From Haloquadratum walsbyi J07HQW1 (GTDB lineage Archaea > Halobacteriota > Halobacteria > Halobacteriales > Haloferacaceae), in NCBI GenBank assembly GCA_000415965.1, contig KE356560.1:319575-383574 (forward strand): a stretch of DNA of 64,000 bases, given 5' to 3'. The notes below the pieces were generated by a model, which did not search any database, was not told where the DNA came from, and was given only the letters and a program-made list of their open reading frames with translations. The translations under genes were made by a program, and so were the position numbers. Shown here one piece after another: positions 36,710 to 46,286 of the stretch; within the stretch, counting starts at the first letter, position 1, and each line of letters opens with the position of its first letter.

Positions 36710-37034
36710 TACCCACCCACGACTGAGTTCGTGAGGTTCGCTCTATCGAACGATAGCGTATCCCTGTGCCTTCGGAATCGACACTCCTTCCGCAGAGCGG
36801 TTAGACTCTCAGTTACTTGTATTCACACTTGCGTCTGCATCTGTATACATGACCACGCCGTGTCATAATGTGGAAAACAAACGCGATATCTGCTTGATAA
36901 TCGTCAGTCGTGTCCTCACTATTTGAGTTATCTTCTGAGTGAATCTGGGGAAGATCGCTTTGATCTTTTGTGAGTCCACATCATAACGGTGATACTGCTG
37001 ACGTGACTCACAAACATATGATGTCAATCAGCTC
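36710..37034. other. Spacer, no gene seen
   Basis: A short hairpin (CTATCG-AA-CGATAG, 36743-36756) lies just past the regulator gene and might end its transcript. Otherwise nothing recognisable. Confidence 0.4.
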
Positions 37035-37853
37035 ATGACACGTGTTCGTCGTATTCCAGTTGCTGTTGACTCACAGGTTCCGACAGGAAAGACAAACGCA
37101 TACATCATTATTTCGACAAATACAGAAACACGGGCGAACACCGGATCGCATCCAGAGGCAGTCCTCGTTGACCCACCGGCGCAGGCACCTGAGATTGATG
37201 CGATGGCTGATCGTGTTGATATAACCCATATTCTTGTAACACATACGCACCCAGATCACGTTGGTGGCGTCAGCACATATGCCGATGCAACCGGGGCAAC
37301 AGTGTGGTGTCGGCGTGGTCGAGTGCAGCGATTTCATAACTTAACAGGTGTCGAACCCGATCAGACATTCCACGAAGGGACAATGCTTCCTGTTGATGAG
37401 AGTGTTCGCATACTTGACCTCCCGGGGCATGCCCCGGATCATATTGGAATCGAAACTGAGGCTGGTATACTCTGTGGTGATATTGCTCGCGCAGAGGGCA
37501 GTGTTGCGATCACATCACCTGATGGTGCAATGCGGGCATACTTTGTTGCACTTCGACGCTTGCATGCGCGACAGCCGTCACGTCTTTATCCCGGGCACGG
37601 AGAGATTATCTCTCACCCAAGAGAAACCTGTCTGCGTCTCCTCATGCATCGACAGGAAAGAGAAAGCCAAGTACTCACCGCAATTGCTGATGGTGCAACA
37701 TCTGTCGAGAGTATTCTTGAGCAGGCATATAATAAAGACATCACCGACGTGCGTGATCTCGCGCGAGCGACTGTTAGAGCACATCTTGAGAAACTAGATG
37801 CTGAAGGACACATTGTATTCAATCGAGAGGAAACCGAGATAATAGATACATGA
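37035..37853 (+). CDS. Metallo-beta-lactamase fold hydrolase with C-terminal winged helix
   Basis: The 272-residue protein has the metal-binding motif THTHPDHVGG (about 69-78), then DLPGHAPDHIG, LCGDIARAEG and YPGHGEIISH, giving a full two-metal site. Residues about 195-265 form a winged-helix-like tail (MHRQERESQVLTAIADGATSVESILEQAY), as in LACTB2-type hydrolases. Substrates of this group include thioesters and nucleic acid. It overlaps the next gene by 4 bp. Confidence 0.87.
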   Translation: MTRVRRIPVAVDSQVPTGKTNAYIIISTNTETRANTGSHPEAVLVDPPAQAPEIDAMADRVDITHILVTHTHPDHVGGVSTYADATGATVWCRRGRVQRFHNLTGVEPDQTFHEGTMLPVDESVRILDLPGHAPDHIGIETEAGILCGDIARAEGSVAITSPDGAMRAYFVALRRLHARQPSRLYPGHGEIISHPRETCLRLLMHRQERESQVLTAIADGATSVESILEQAYNKDITDVRDLARATVRAHLEKLDAEGHIVFNREETEIIDT

Positions 37854-38839
37854 AAGACACCGAAATGACCGATCTGAGTGATGGTGAGACAGGGGAGATG
37901 CAAACTCTTGAAGCAGAACTGGCGCGTGCAAAATCGCTTTCAGTAGAGTCACTTGCTGATGCAATTGAATCAATTGGATTTGAGTGTACACGATGTGGTG
38001 CCTGTTGTACAGCCCATCACGAAGAGGAAAGTAAGAATCAAACAACAGATGCTGATACCCATCATAAATCGGGGTCAGAGCCAGCACAGACGACCGACAA
38101 CACTCCGATAGAGAGTAATGGATCAGAGACCGAGACTCATACCGCTACTGCCACAACAGAAAGCAGTCGTATCGGTCATGATGCTAAGATAGATGCACAT
38201 GACCGAACACAGACCGCTCACAACCTCGATAAAGAGAACCGTGCTGATGCGGCCACGCAATCACCCACGACCGAACCACATACAGCAACCATCTTTCCTG
38301 ATGAGGTTCGAGAGCTACAAACGGCAGTGGACGAGATGAAGAACGAGAGAACCGATACGAATACACAGTCATCAACTGAGTGGCGTGATGTTGCCCGCCC
38401 GATGCCATATGGGCTTGACAATGACAATACAACGGGAACAACATTCGAGTGGGCATTGCAGACTGATGCATGTGGAAACTGTGTGTTTTATGAGGAAACG
38501 GATGGTATCGGGTCATGTCAGGCACACGATAATCGTCCATTAATCTGTGCCACATATCCATTCAGCGTTGCGCTTGGCGGCACAAGCCAACCAATGGGTG
38601 AGGCTGTTGATGAGGCTGGTATGGTGCGTGCACATGAATGTGAGGGATTAGGTCGTGAGATAACTCGTGACAGAGCCGAAGAATTAGCAGCAACCCTTCG
38701 AACCCGCGCAATTCGCGAACTTGAGGAAGCAATCTCGCTTCGAGACACATACGAACCACCAGGGAGCACCGACGGTATCGTCGTCCATGACTCGGAGGGT
38801 GCAAAGCGACCTGATGGAACACCAATTGATGATCAGTAA
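37850..38839 (+). CDS. YkgJ-family Cys-cluster protein with long acidic insertion
   Basis: The 329-residue product contains the split Cys cluster of the YkgJ family: FECTRCGACC at C46, C49, C52 and C53, then CGNC at C208 and C211 with GSCQAHDNRPLICATYPF. Family proteins bind an Fe-S or zinc centre of unknown role. Between the two Cys groups lies an insertion of about 140 residues rich in Thr, His, Glu and Asp, with no predicted fold. The gene overlaps the hydrolase gene upstream, so both should be made together. Confidence 0.82.
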   Translation: MKDTEMTDLSDGETGEMQTLEAELARAKSLSVESLADAIESIGFECTRCGACCTAHHEEESKNQTTDADTHHKSGSEPAQTTDNTPIESNGSETETHTATATTESSRIGHDAKIDAHDRTQTAHNLDKENRADAATQSPTTEPHTATIFPDEVRELQTAVDEMKNERTDTNTQSSTEWRDVARPMPYGLDNDNTTGTTFEWALQTDACGNCVFYEETDGIGSCQAHDNRPLICATYPFSVALGGTSQPMGEAVDEAGMVRAHECEGLGREITRDRAEELAATLRTRAIRELEEAISLRDTYEPPGSTDGIVVHDSEGAKRPDGTPIDDQ

Positions 38840-39173
38840 TGGGCTGTTGACTCCCAGATAAAATTAGCATCGAACCTGATGGCATTTACCTATTGATTCC
38901 TGGGAATACTCATGTGCATATATACGCCTCAACGGGAGGCTGTGGATGCAAAGTACGTCATCAAAACAGGAAGCCCGGGCTTTACCCGAGGTGAGTTCAC
39001 ACACGTGTCTTTATATCCAGTACCAGCAGACTGGAGCGTCATGAGTCGACAATAACATATGATATCAGACATAGTTGATGTGAGTAAACGAGAAGATATC
39101 TGAATATAGCATCGTCTGTTTAAGCGGTACTACTTTACCGATACGCCGTGAGTTACCATCGGAGGTCTATACT
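38840..39173. other. Spacer with a CG-rich palindrome
   Basis: AAGCCCGGGCTT, a perfect 12-base palindrome at 38971-38982, is followed by TACCCGAGGTGAGTTCAC and resembles ends of haloarchaeal IS605-type elements. No second end is evident. No gene seen. Confidence 0.35.
39161..39166 (+). promoter_or_regulatory. Shine-Dalgarno GGAGGT before a GTG start
   Basis: GGAGGT lies 7 bases before the GTG at 39174. Strong ribosome sites are rare in this window and this one decides the start of the TRAM gene. Confidence 0.6.
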
Positions 39174-39572
39174 GTGGAAATCTCAGATAAACTCCTGTGT
39201 CTGTTCAACGCTGATATTCGAACGGAAGATGATCGATATATCGTCGAAGTGCCGAAACGTGAGATCGAAACTGGATCTCTCGACCCAGACGAGACGTATC
39301 GTGTTGCTCTTATCTCGCGGTCAGCAGCGTCCGAAGATGAATCAATCGAGCGCGAGCAGCCATCATCAGAACCACAACCACCGGTTGAACCGGGAGAACT
39401 CCGCTATGTCGAGATTGAGGATATTGGGAAGCAAGGTGATGGCATTGCTCGTGTCGAACGAGGATATGTCATTATTGTTCCTGACGCAGAGGTCGGAGAC
39501 CGCGTCAAGATTGAGGTCAGTGAGGTCAAATCTAACTTTGCCGTTGGTGAAGTGATCGAAGAAGAAATATAA
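39174..39572 (+). CDS. TRAM domain protein, probable RNA-binding
   Basis: The 132-residue protein begins with MEISDKLLCLFNADIRTEDDRYIVEVPKREIETGSL, a haloarchaeal leader domain. A linker rich in Glu, Pro and Ser follows. The C-terminal 58 residues form a TRAM beta-barrel (VEIEDIGKQGDGIARVERGYVIIVPDAEVGDRVKIEV). Small TRAM proteins in archaea bind RNA, act as chaperones and can respond to cold. Start is GTG, supported by the ribosome site upstream. It stands alone. Confidence 0.88.
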   Translation: MEISDKLLCLFNADIRTEDDRYIVEVPKREIETGSLDPDETYRVALISRSAASEDESIEREQPSSEPQPPVEPGELRYVEIEDIGKQGDGIARVERGYVIIVPDAEVGDRVKIEVSEVKSNFAVGEVIEEEI

Positions 39573-39825
39573 GATGGCTGATAGCCCCTGAGAATATTTG
39601 ATGTGTGCGCATTAGCGATTGGTAGTCTGAGTAATGTTCCTTTGCGAACCTGCACTCATTAGACTCAGGGGGTAGTCTCTGCGTTCTGTTTCGGATAACA
39701 GCATCATATTATCGACAATCATTAGAGTCGCAGAATAGGCTACATCGCACCCCGACATCCTTTCAACATTTGTGATATCCGACTGATCGGTGGAATCTTG
39801 ATGAATTATTCACTCATTGAAGATA

Positions 39826-41562
39826 TTAATCTGCGCGTGGTTCATCATATCCGCTTGCGTGAGTGAACGTTGATAAATCAACATCTGAGACGGGAACTTC
39901 AGCAAGACCATCGTACGGTCGATTGATGACAATATCACCAGCAGTTCGCGATCCGATTCCAGGAATTGCTGTCAACTCATCCATCGAGGCTGCATTCGGG
40001 TCAAGTGGGTATGGAACAGCGGTGATCGAACGATATCCATGATCAACGACTGCAACATCGATTGTTTCTCCAAGTGGTCGTTCACCAGGAATTCCAACTA
40101 ACAGTGGATACGTCCCGAGTTGTCGACCAAATGTCCGTCCGTCACGGTGATACTCCAGATGCACATCTGGAAGGACAGTTCCAGCAGGAACAAGTCGTCG
40201 GAGCATTGGCTGATCAATCTCTTCGCGAACTTCCTTTTTATATTGTTTGAATTGTTTTTTATGATCAATGGCGACATCTGCGCCTGTTTCTGCCATTTCG
40301 GTGCCCTCAAACGCCATTACCTGTCGAATATTGATCCGGCGGAGAAGAAGCCCAGCATCAAAAACGCGGTGAAGAAAGCGCTTATTATGAGCAAATGTTT
40401 CCTCACGCTCGCCCGTGAGTCCATGTAAAAGATTAATGCCCGGGAGTAACTTCGGAAGCCTATCCGGTGCTTCAACACCGTAGCTTGGGGCATCGGCGGG
40501 ATCCTCACCCGGACGCCACCCAGCAGCCTCATTCACGATACGGACAGCCTCAAAGCACTCATCGGCAGTGACGTTCAGTTGGTTTTGATCCTGAACAACG
40601 GGGTCAGCTGACTCAAGTCCAAATGCAGCCGTATCGCCCGGTGTATTATACGTGGAGATAATATCAAGACATTCTCGGGAAGCTTCAGGCCAATTAACGA
40701 TGGTGATTGGATTCATATTGTCGAGATGCAGTGTTTGAAGATCAGGTGCGACATCACGAATCCCACTGTATAATCGTCGAAGAGCATCGGGATTTGGTGC
40801 TTCACCATCGCCACCAAAAGCAAGGATATCGGCTTGTCGACCAACTCGGAAGTGATTTACCCCGCGATCGGCGAGAGATTCAACTTCACGAATAACAGAG
40901 TCGGCGGTCCGGAATGACGGATCACCATACATTGGTTCAGTACAGAATGAACAACGATAGGCACAACCACGAGAGGTCTCAATTTCACAAATGAGATATT
41001 CGGGATAGTTCGGATGTTGTGTCACAACAAATGCCCCTTTTGATGCCCAGCGGTCGAGTTCGTCAGTACTCCGGTATCGGTCATTAAACCCTTCAAGCCC
41101 GCTTTCGACAAGGTCATATGCGGCTGCTTCGACATCAGCCATCGCAAGATAATCATAATCAAGATTCTGGCGCTGCATCTCCTGTGCGCCGGCGTTTTCA
41201 TCACCAACGCCAAACCGAACAGGTCCGCCCATCATCGAGACACCGTCAGCTGTCCAAGCAATCTCGCGAACCTCATCAGGCTCAGCTGGGGTCCCGCCGA
41301 CGTACTTACCTGGGACTGTCATTCCACCGAGATATATCAATAAGTCTGCATCCGCAACATCGCTCCATCGCCCTCGGTCATCTCGGAGCGCATCGATTGT
41401 ATGATATGTTATTTGCTCGTGAGGAACGCCAGCATCAACGAGCGCGCCAGCGGTAAACCGTGGATACGTCGAAATGTACGGCGGGACACCGAAATGTGCG
41501 GGCTCATCAACGTACCCATCGACAAGCGTCACTGACAGATCAGATGGATGAATATGTGTCAT
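39826..41562 (-). CDS. Radical SAM protein with N-terminal cobalamin-binding-like domain and C-terminal HhH
   Basis: Start chosen at MTHIHPSDLSVTLVDGYVDEPAHFGVPPYIS (578 residues). The first 170 residues resemble the B12-binding-like domain of radical SAM proteins. The 4Fe-4S motif CAYRCSFC (near 197-204) follows in SRGCAYRCSFCTEPMYGD. A conserved GLESADPVVQDQNQLNVT segment is typical of UPF0313-like archaeal radical SAM proteins. The C-terminus has a helix-hairpin-helix (AIPGIGSRTAGDIV), suggesting contact with nucleic acid. The reaction is unknown. Confidence 0.85.
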   Translation of the reverse strand: MTHIHPSDLSVTLVDGYVDEPAHFGVPPYISTYPRFTAGALVDAGVPHEQITYHTIDALRDDRGRWSDVADADLLIYLGGMTVPGKYVGGTPAEPDEVREIAWTADGVSMMGGPVRFGVGDENAGAQEMQRQNLDYDYLAMADVEAAAYDLVESGLEGFNDRYRSTDELDRWASKGAFVVTQHPNYPEYLICEIETSRGCAYRCSFCTEPMYGDPSFRTADSVIREVESLADRGVNHFRVGRQADILAFGGDGEAPNPDALRRLYSGIRDVAPDLQTLHLDNMNPITIVNWPEASRECLDIISTYNTPGDTAAFGLESADPVVQDQNQLNVTADECFEAVRIVNEAAGWRPGEDPADAPSYGVEAPDRLPKLLPGINLLHGLTGEREETFAHNKRFLHRVFDAGLLLRRINIRQVMAFEGTEMAETGADVAIDHKKQFKQYKKEVREEIDQPMLRRLVPAGTVLPDVHLEYHRDGRTFGRQLGTYPLLVGIPGERPLGETIDVAVVDHGYRSITAVPYPLDPNAASMDELTAIPGIGSRTAGDIVINRPYDGLAEVPVSDVDLSTFTHASGYDEPRAD

Positions 41563-42510
41563 GAATGATGTGATGTCGTCGTATCGGGTAATATGGTATG
41601 ATGTGGTGTGTATGTTCTGATTAGTCCACAGAGAAAACAGGTAGAGTTTCTCGGGGCTCAACTCCCGAGTTGCTCACTCAGTTATCTTATTGCATCTCAT
41701 CGCGCATTGAGTTGATTATAACAGTCAACAGATAAAAACACGCGAGATATGATTGAACTCGCTACTGATAGGTAATACCTTATCAGCTACACTCTGCTAT
41801 TATCTTCAAAGTGATCCTGCATGATCGTTCGACCGCGAAACGATTATTATAATATTTACAATTACTGTCGATAAACGCACCCAGACGACGACAGTAGCGA
41901 TTGATGAATCACCCCTGCTTACTCACGTACTCGCTTGCTTCTTTAAGAAGGACGCTTTGACCTGTGATATGACTGAAAAGATGCGTGAAGTGCCTCGGGG
42001 TCACATCAACATCAACATCAACATCAACATCAGTATCAACATCAAAGCCCCGACCCCGACCCCGAGGCTTCCTGTTTCGACGACGTTGTCAGACTGCGTC
42101 TGACAGCCCACCAGACGGAGTCTGGTGAACGCGCTTTGCATTTGCAGAGACAGGTGTATCCACAGCGAGCGCAGTCTCCGCAGGTCGTTCGAAAATCGAA
42201 GATTTTCGTGATCACGAGAGACTTCGTCTCTCGGACGACGTGGATTCGGAGTCTCCCACTCCTAGTCCTACTCGTCGTTGGTGGCGACGGCGGGGCGCCT
42301 GACCCGGCTTGTTTTCGCCGAGTAAGCCAAACACGGATTGTACCATCACATCGTGTTTGTGTGCGATAGTTCGATTTAATGCTTTGTGTCACGAGCTGCC
42401 GGCTTCATCCATCGGGGTCACATCAATATCAAAGCCCCGTGGCATTCGCCTCGTACCGCTTATAAACTCATCTTGGTGTTAGGAATTTCACAGATTGATT
42501 GTCACGAGTG
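41563..42510. other. 950-bp spacer with palindrome-flanked hairpin element
   Basis: The left third is AT-rich with a near-palindrome (CTGATAGGTAATACCTTATCAG, around 41765). The rest holds the element at 41996-42439. No gene is supported on either strand. Confidence 0.5.
41996..42439 (-). mobile_element. Non-autonomous element with CGGGG...CCCCG ends and four perfect triloop hairpins
   Basis: Both ends carry the unit CGGGGTCACATCAA...ATCAAAGCCCCG in the same orientation (41996-42052 and 42413-42439); the left copy has five extra GAT-type hexamers. Between them four perfect hairpins with 3-base loops occur within 146 bases: 42088-42104 (GTCAGAC/GTCTGAC), 42109-42127 (CACCAGAC/GTCTGGTG), 42190-42208 (CGAAAATC/GATTTTCG) and 42215-42233 (CGAGAGAC/GTCTCTCG). 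No transposase. I read it as a MITE-like IS605-type derivative whose transcript would be highly structured. Confidence 0.6.
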
Positions 42511-43374
42511 TCAGGGCACGATCCACCCCTCATACTGCCATTCGCCATTGACAGATGATGGAACCGTAATACCATCTCGGGCGGCATGAAATGTTGCAAC
42601 AGCAGCAACAATCGCATCAAGTGCATCGCCATCAGAGTCTGTGAGTGCGGTTGTTTTTGCGTCTGCCGTAAGAGTAACCTCATCGCGAGTATCAATTGCT
42701 TCGATAATCAACTGTCGACGATTACGTGCATCATCAGTCGTCGATTTATATCCATCATCTGGAAGCCCGAGTCGATCAAGCGTTGCTGCGGGATACGCCT
42801 CAACGATCCAGGGAATATCCGACGCTGGAGACTGCATTGGTCGGACACGGACACGATCAGTTTTGACGAGTGGTGCGAGTACATCTCGGATTCCATAAAA
42901 CGTCTGTGAGTGGATAAAAAAGTGATATGGTGAAAGCGCACCAACACGATTGTCTGTCAGTCGTCGTATGTATGTCTGTTCAGTCTCAGCAGCAGCAGCA
43001 ACATCGCCTGCCCATGAAGCAAATGTTGACGGGTCCGTCATATCGCCTGGGAACCACTGGAGGAATGACTGCCAATCTGTCACCCCATCAGCAGCGGTTA
43101 CATGCATCATTGGGAGACTGAACGGAAAATCACACCCAAATGCGACCGGATTCGCGTCCGATGTCGGACGAGTCGCAATGAACTCACGAAGACCAGACAA
43201 GACAGCATCACGATCAGCAGTCGTGTCTAGTAACGCCGGCGCAGGAGTGCATGTCTCAATGTGAAGGGTTTCATTATCCGATGTGGTCAAGACATGCCCA
43301 CGCGCAACGTATATATTATCCCCAGCACGGGCAGCTCCAGAGAAATCGACACCATAGATGGTGTGTGCAGACAT
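42511..43374 (-). CDS. DUF429 family protein, RNase H-like fold
   Basis: The 287-residue protein matches DUF429. It opens with YGVDFSGAARAGDNIYVARG, the first strand of an RNase H-like fold with a conserved Asp. The ending region has EAYPAATLDRLGLPDDGYKS and DALDAIVAAVATFHAARDG, also conserved. Function is not established; a nuclease-like role is only suggested by the fold. Single gene. Confidence 0.8.
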   Translation of the reverse strand: MSAHTIYGVDFSGAARAGDNIYVARGHVLTTSDNETLHIETCTPAPALLDTTADRDAVLSGLREFIATRPTSDANPVAFGCDFPFSLPMMHVTAADGVTDWQSFLQWFPGDMTDPSTFASWAGDVAAAAETEQTYIRRLTDNRVGALSPYHFFIHSQTFYGIRDVLAPLVKTDRVRVRPMQSPASDIPWIVEAYPAATLDRLGLPDDGYKSTTDDARNRRQLIIEAIDTRDEVTLTADAKTTALTDSDGDALDAIVAAVATFHAARDGITVPSSVNGEWQYEGWIVP

Positions 43375-43537
43375 GCTATAGTACTATTTTGCAGATATCA
43401 TACGCCCTTCGATACGATGAGCCAGTGATAGGTCAAACAGCAGTCTCGATACTCGGACGCCAACCTACATTCTTCGATAGTATTGATATCAGCCACTTAC
43501 ATTTCAATATGCTCGGTTTCATCGACTGTAAGTGCTC

Positions 43538-44437
43538 TTAGTGTGAGTTAGGACGGTCGCCTGGAGGAGTAGATGTGCTTGACGGACGCTGTGCAAGGAT
43601 CACCCCAATCAGGACAAATCCACCCCCGATAATGATCGGAATTGTCAGGGCTTCATTTAGGAGCACGACACCAAGGATAACAGTCACGACTGGTTCGACC
43701 GTACTCACAATCCCGACGCGGCTCGCCTCAAGCCGAGACACACCCTGATAGAACAAGATATGCGGTAGAACTGTCGAGAAAATAACAATGCCACAGATAA
43801 CTTCCCAGTGTGTCTGCTCGCGTGGGAGCGACAAGCCACCGTCTATGACGCCATATCCAATCATCGTGACTGTGGTTCCGATGAGGACACCAAGCGTTAA
43901 TCCCCGTGGGGTAACCTGTGTGACGACGCTCCGACTCCCCATCGTGTATACCGCATAGCACAGAGCCGCACCAAGTGATAAGAGGACCCCACTCGGGTCA
44001 ATGCCGAGGTTGTCGATACCGATGACGATTATGACACCCAAAATTGTGGTTGTGAGAGCGAGTAACTTCTGTGGTGTCATCGCTTCTGTTTGCAGCGCTA
44101 CTGAAAATACAACAACGAATATCGGGTACGTATACAGAACGATTGTTGCAAGCCCAGCAGTTAGTGAACGAAGTGAGAAGAAAAATAACAGTGTCATTAT
44201 GGTATAAATGCCCCCAAGCCCGAACGTCAAAAGCCAATCACGATGGGTTGATGGAAGCGACCAATCACGAACAACAGCAAGAACTGACACGATAATGGTC
44301 GCACATGCAAACCGGATTGGTAGGAGTGTTGCCAACTCAAGATTAACAAGCGCTGCGAGTTCACCAAAGATTCCGATTGTTCCGAATCCAGCAGCAGCAG
44401 CAAGCACAAAAATGGTTCCAAGGGTCGCCTCTCTCAC
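43538..44437 (-). CDS. DMT superfamily transporter (EamA type)
   Basis: The 299-residue protein shows ten hydrophobic helices in two repeated EamA domains. Each repeat ends with a motif of the type SRLEASRVGIVSTVEPVVTVILGVVLLNE. The N-terminus MREATLGTIFVLAAAAGFGTIGIFGELA is typical. Family members export amino acids or metabolites across the cytoplasmic membrane; the substrate is unknown. Single gene. Confidence 0.88.
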   Translation of the reverse strand: MREATLGTIFVLAAAAGFGTIGIFGELAALVNLELATLLPIRFACATIIVSVLAVVRDWSLPSTHRDWLLTFGLGGIYTIMTLLFFFSLRSLTAGLATIVLYTYPIFVVVFSVALQTEAMTPQKLLALTTTILGVIIVIGIDNLGIDPSGVLLSLGAALCYAVYTMGSRSVVTQVTPRGLTLGVLIGTTVTMIGYGVIDGGLSLPREQTHWEVICGIVIFSTVLPHILFYQGVSRLEASRVGIVSTVEPVVTVILGVVLLNEALTIPIIIGGGFVLIGVILAQRPSSTSTPPGDRPNSH

Positions 44438-44666
44438 AGGTATCTCACGCTCATACAGATATATCTGATACGGTCGGATGCTTTATGATTCGGTAGTAAG
44501 AATAGATACTTTCTTCAACGGTCGTGGTATTATTGCTGTTTTTATCGACCGGTGGAGTCGACTATCATAACAATAGCGCTTGAGTTGAGGCAATCTATCT
44601 GTATAAATATTCTCTCAACCTGATGCGCCCGCGATGTTTATGATGATGGCTAGTGAATTACCAGCT

Positions 44667-44825
44667 ATGCCAGCAACGCTTGAAGTCGAATGTACTGATG
44701 GGAGCTGTACGCTAGATATGTTTGAGCTGCATTATACATATGATATGCCAGATGATGTTGGTGTGACCGACTTTTGCTGTCCGTACTGTGGTGAAACTGA
44801 GACGCTTGAGGCAATTGAGCTATGA
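44667..44825 (+). CDS. Micro-protein with two Cys pairs (zinc ribbon)
   Basis: A 52-residue protein beginning MPATLEVECTDGSCTLDMFELHYTYDMPDD and ending CCPYCGETETLEAIEL. Cys pairs CTDGSC and CPYC fit a zinc ribbon. I prefer this internal ATG to the one 11 codons upstream because homologue-like N-termini start here. The stop overlaps the next start by 4 bp, so it is co-translated with the Hsp20 gene. Many such zinc micro-proteins are known in haloarchaea, mostly without function. Confidence 0.7.
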   Translation: MPATLEVECTDGSCTLDMFELHYTYDMPDDVGVTDFCCPYCGETETLEAIEL

Positions 44826-45286
44826 GCAGGCTTACTGAACTTGGTGAGTCAGCAGCACAGACCGTTCTTGATCGAGTCGGACGAGGAGTCTCAGAGGTGC
44901 AGGAACGAACACCACTCCCGTATGATCTTCTTGAGAGTGATGAGGCATATCTGATTATCTTTGATGCACCTGGGATTGAGCAGACTGATGTCCAAGTACA
45001 GTTCCTCGACGGCAAGGTTGAGGTCCGACTTGACCGATTCCGTGATTTCTATGAGGACTTTGAGATGCGATTCCCTGGTCGTGGGCTTTCACTAGATGGG
45101 TCTGTTTCACTTCCTGATGACGCCGCTGTTGACCCCGAACGTGCGAATGCAACCCTCGGGCGAAATGGTACCCTCCAAATTCGACTTCCGAAGGATGGAC
45201 GTCATCAAACGGTTGCGGTGAGTGAGGCTGATGAACATGATGATACCGATGCTGGTCCTGACCCTGACCCCGATACTGATAGCTAA
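44822..45286 (+). CDS. Hsp20/alpha-crystallin family small heat-shock protein
   Basis: The 154-residue product has an alpha-crystallin domain (about residues 35-130): YDLLESDEAYLIIFDAPGIEQTDVQVQFLDGKVEVRLDRF, then SVSLPDDAAVDPERANATLGRNGTLQIRLPK. GTLQIRLPK is the conserved closing strand. The tail is acidic with an Asp-Pro repeat (GPDPDPDTD). It should act as an ATP-independent holdase in the cytoplasm. It follows and overlaps the zinc micro-protein gene. Confidence 0.85.
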   Translation: MSRLTELGESAAQTVLDRVGRGVSEVQERTPLPYDLLESDEAYLIIFDAPGIEQTDVQVQFLDGKVEVRLDRFRDFYEDFEMRFPGRGLSLDGSVSLPDDAAVDPERANATLGRNGTLQIRLPKDGRHQTVAVSEADEHDDTDAGPDPDPDTDS

Positions 45287-45465
45287 CATCGATTCTGCGG
45301 TGGTGAACTAGTCGTATTTACTTCACTCTTACTCTTGTTTTATTTTGATTTTATACCACTCTTCTATTCACCTGTCATACGAAGTGAATAACCGATGGAT
45401 TCGACTGAGAGGATTATATTATCTCAGAAGGACATTCTAAGACTGATAGTATCGAAGACAACCTC

Positions 45466-46065
45466 CTACACTGGAAGGTCAGAATCAGGATCAATCACAC
45501 GATCGACTTCCTCCGGCGCACTCCAGTCAGTCGTCAACTCGAGTAACTGAACGAGCATCCGACCGGTTGCGCCCCAGACGGTATATCCATTAACATAAAA
45601 AAAGTGCAGTTGAATCGCACCATGGACCGGGTGTTCACGCCGAGTCAGTTCATAATTACTCAGATCAGTGAGCGCAGAGACAGGAAGTGGAACAATCTCA
45701 GCCACCTCACGCTCATCAGGGTGATACTCACGATGAGGAATACGGACAACAAACGGTCGAACAGCGTAGTCCGTAACTGTGAGGATGTCATCAAGTCGTC
45801 CATGGAATTGCGCTTCTGTTGAATCAAGTCCAATCTCTTCATCTGCCTCACGCAGTGCAGTCTCTCGGAGGTCTGTATCACTTGGTTCGTGTGATCCGCC
45901 AGGGAAACTCATCTGACCAGGATGCTCACCAAGATGATCTGCACGTTTCGTAAATAACACATGTCGTTTAGCACCAATCCCCACGATTGGTGCAATGACG
46001 GCTGCGCGCTGACCAGCATCTATGACTGGTGTCGGAGTGTGAGTATTCACCGCCGAGAGGTTCAT
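45466..46065 (-). CDS. Nudix hydrolase, CoA pyrophosphatase-like
   Basis: Start chosen at MNLSAVNTHTPTP (199 residues). The CoA-specific signature LFTKRADHLGEHPGQMSFPGG directly precedes a Nudix box ending LREADEEIGL. This combination is that of NudL-type CoA diphosphatases, which release 4'-phosphopantetheine and 3',5'-ADP. The usual Glu of the Gx5E part is not evident, which is common in this branch. Single gene. Confidence 0.85.
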   Translation of the reverse strand: MNLSAVNTHTPTPVIDAGQRAAVIAPIVGIGAKRHVLFTKRADHLGEHPGQMSFPGGSHEPSDTDLRETALREADEEIGLDSTEAQFHGRLDDILTVTDYAVRPFVVRIPHREYHPDEREVAEIVPLPVSALTDLSNYELTRREHPVHGAIQLHFFYVNGYTVWGATGRMLVQLLELTTDWSAPEEVDRVIDPDSDLPV

Positions 46066-46286
46066 GTGTAACATCACAAACTAATTATGCAATCGGTATA
46101 GCCGTGATGGTTGCATACGATACGGTATGGCGGCTATCAAATTCAAAAAACCCAAGCGTAATCACCTAAGAGCGTTCTCGTGGCTATTCATAGCCGTACA
46201 CATGATGACATGCGCGAATGTAACCTATCAATCTCGGACCTACAAGAAAAGCAAACGAATCTAACACTGGAAGTTGATTATCTATC

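Noticed and set aside
42042..42392. 116-residue minus-strand frame in the 42-kb element
   Set aside because: Basic, Arg/Cys-rich, and made up largely of the hairpin sequences; structure of the DNA explains it better than coding.
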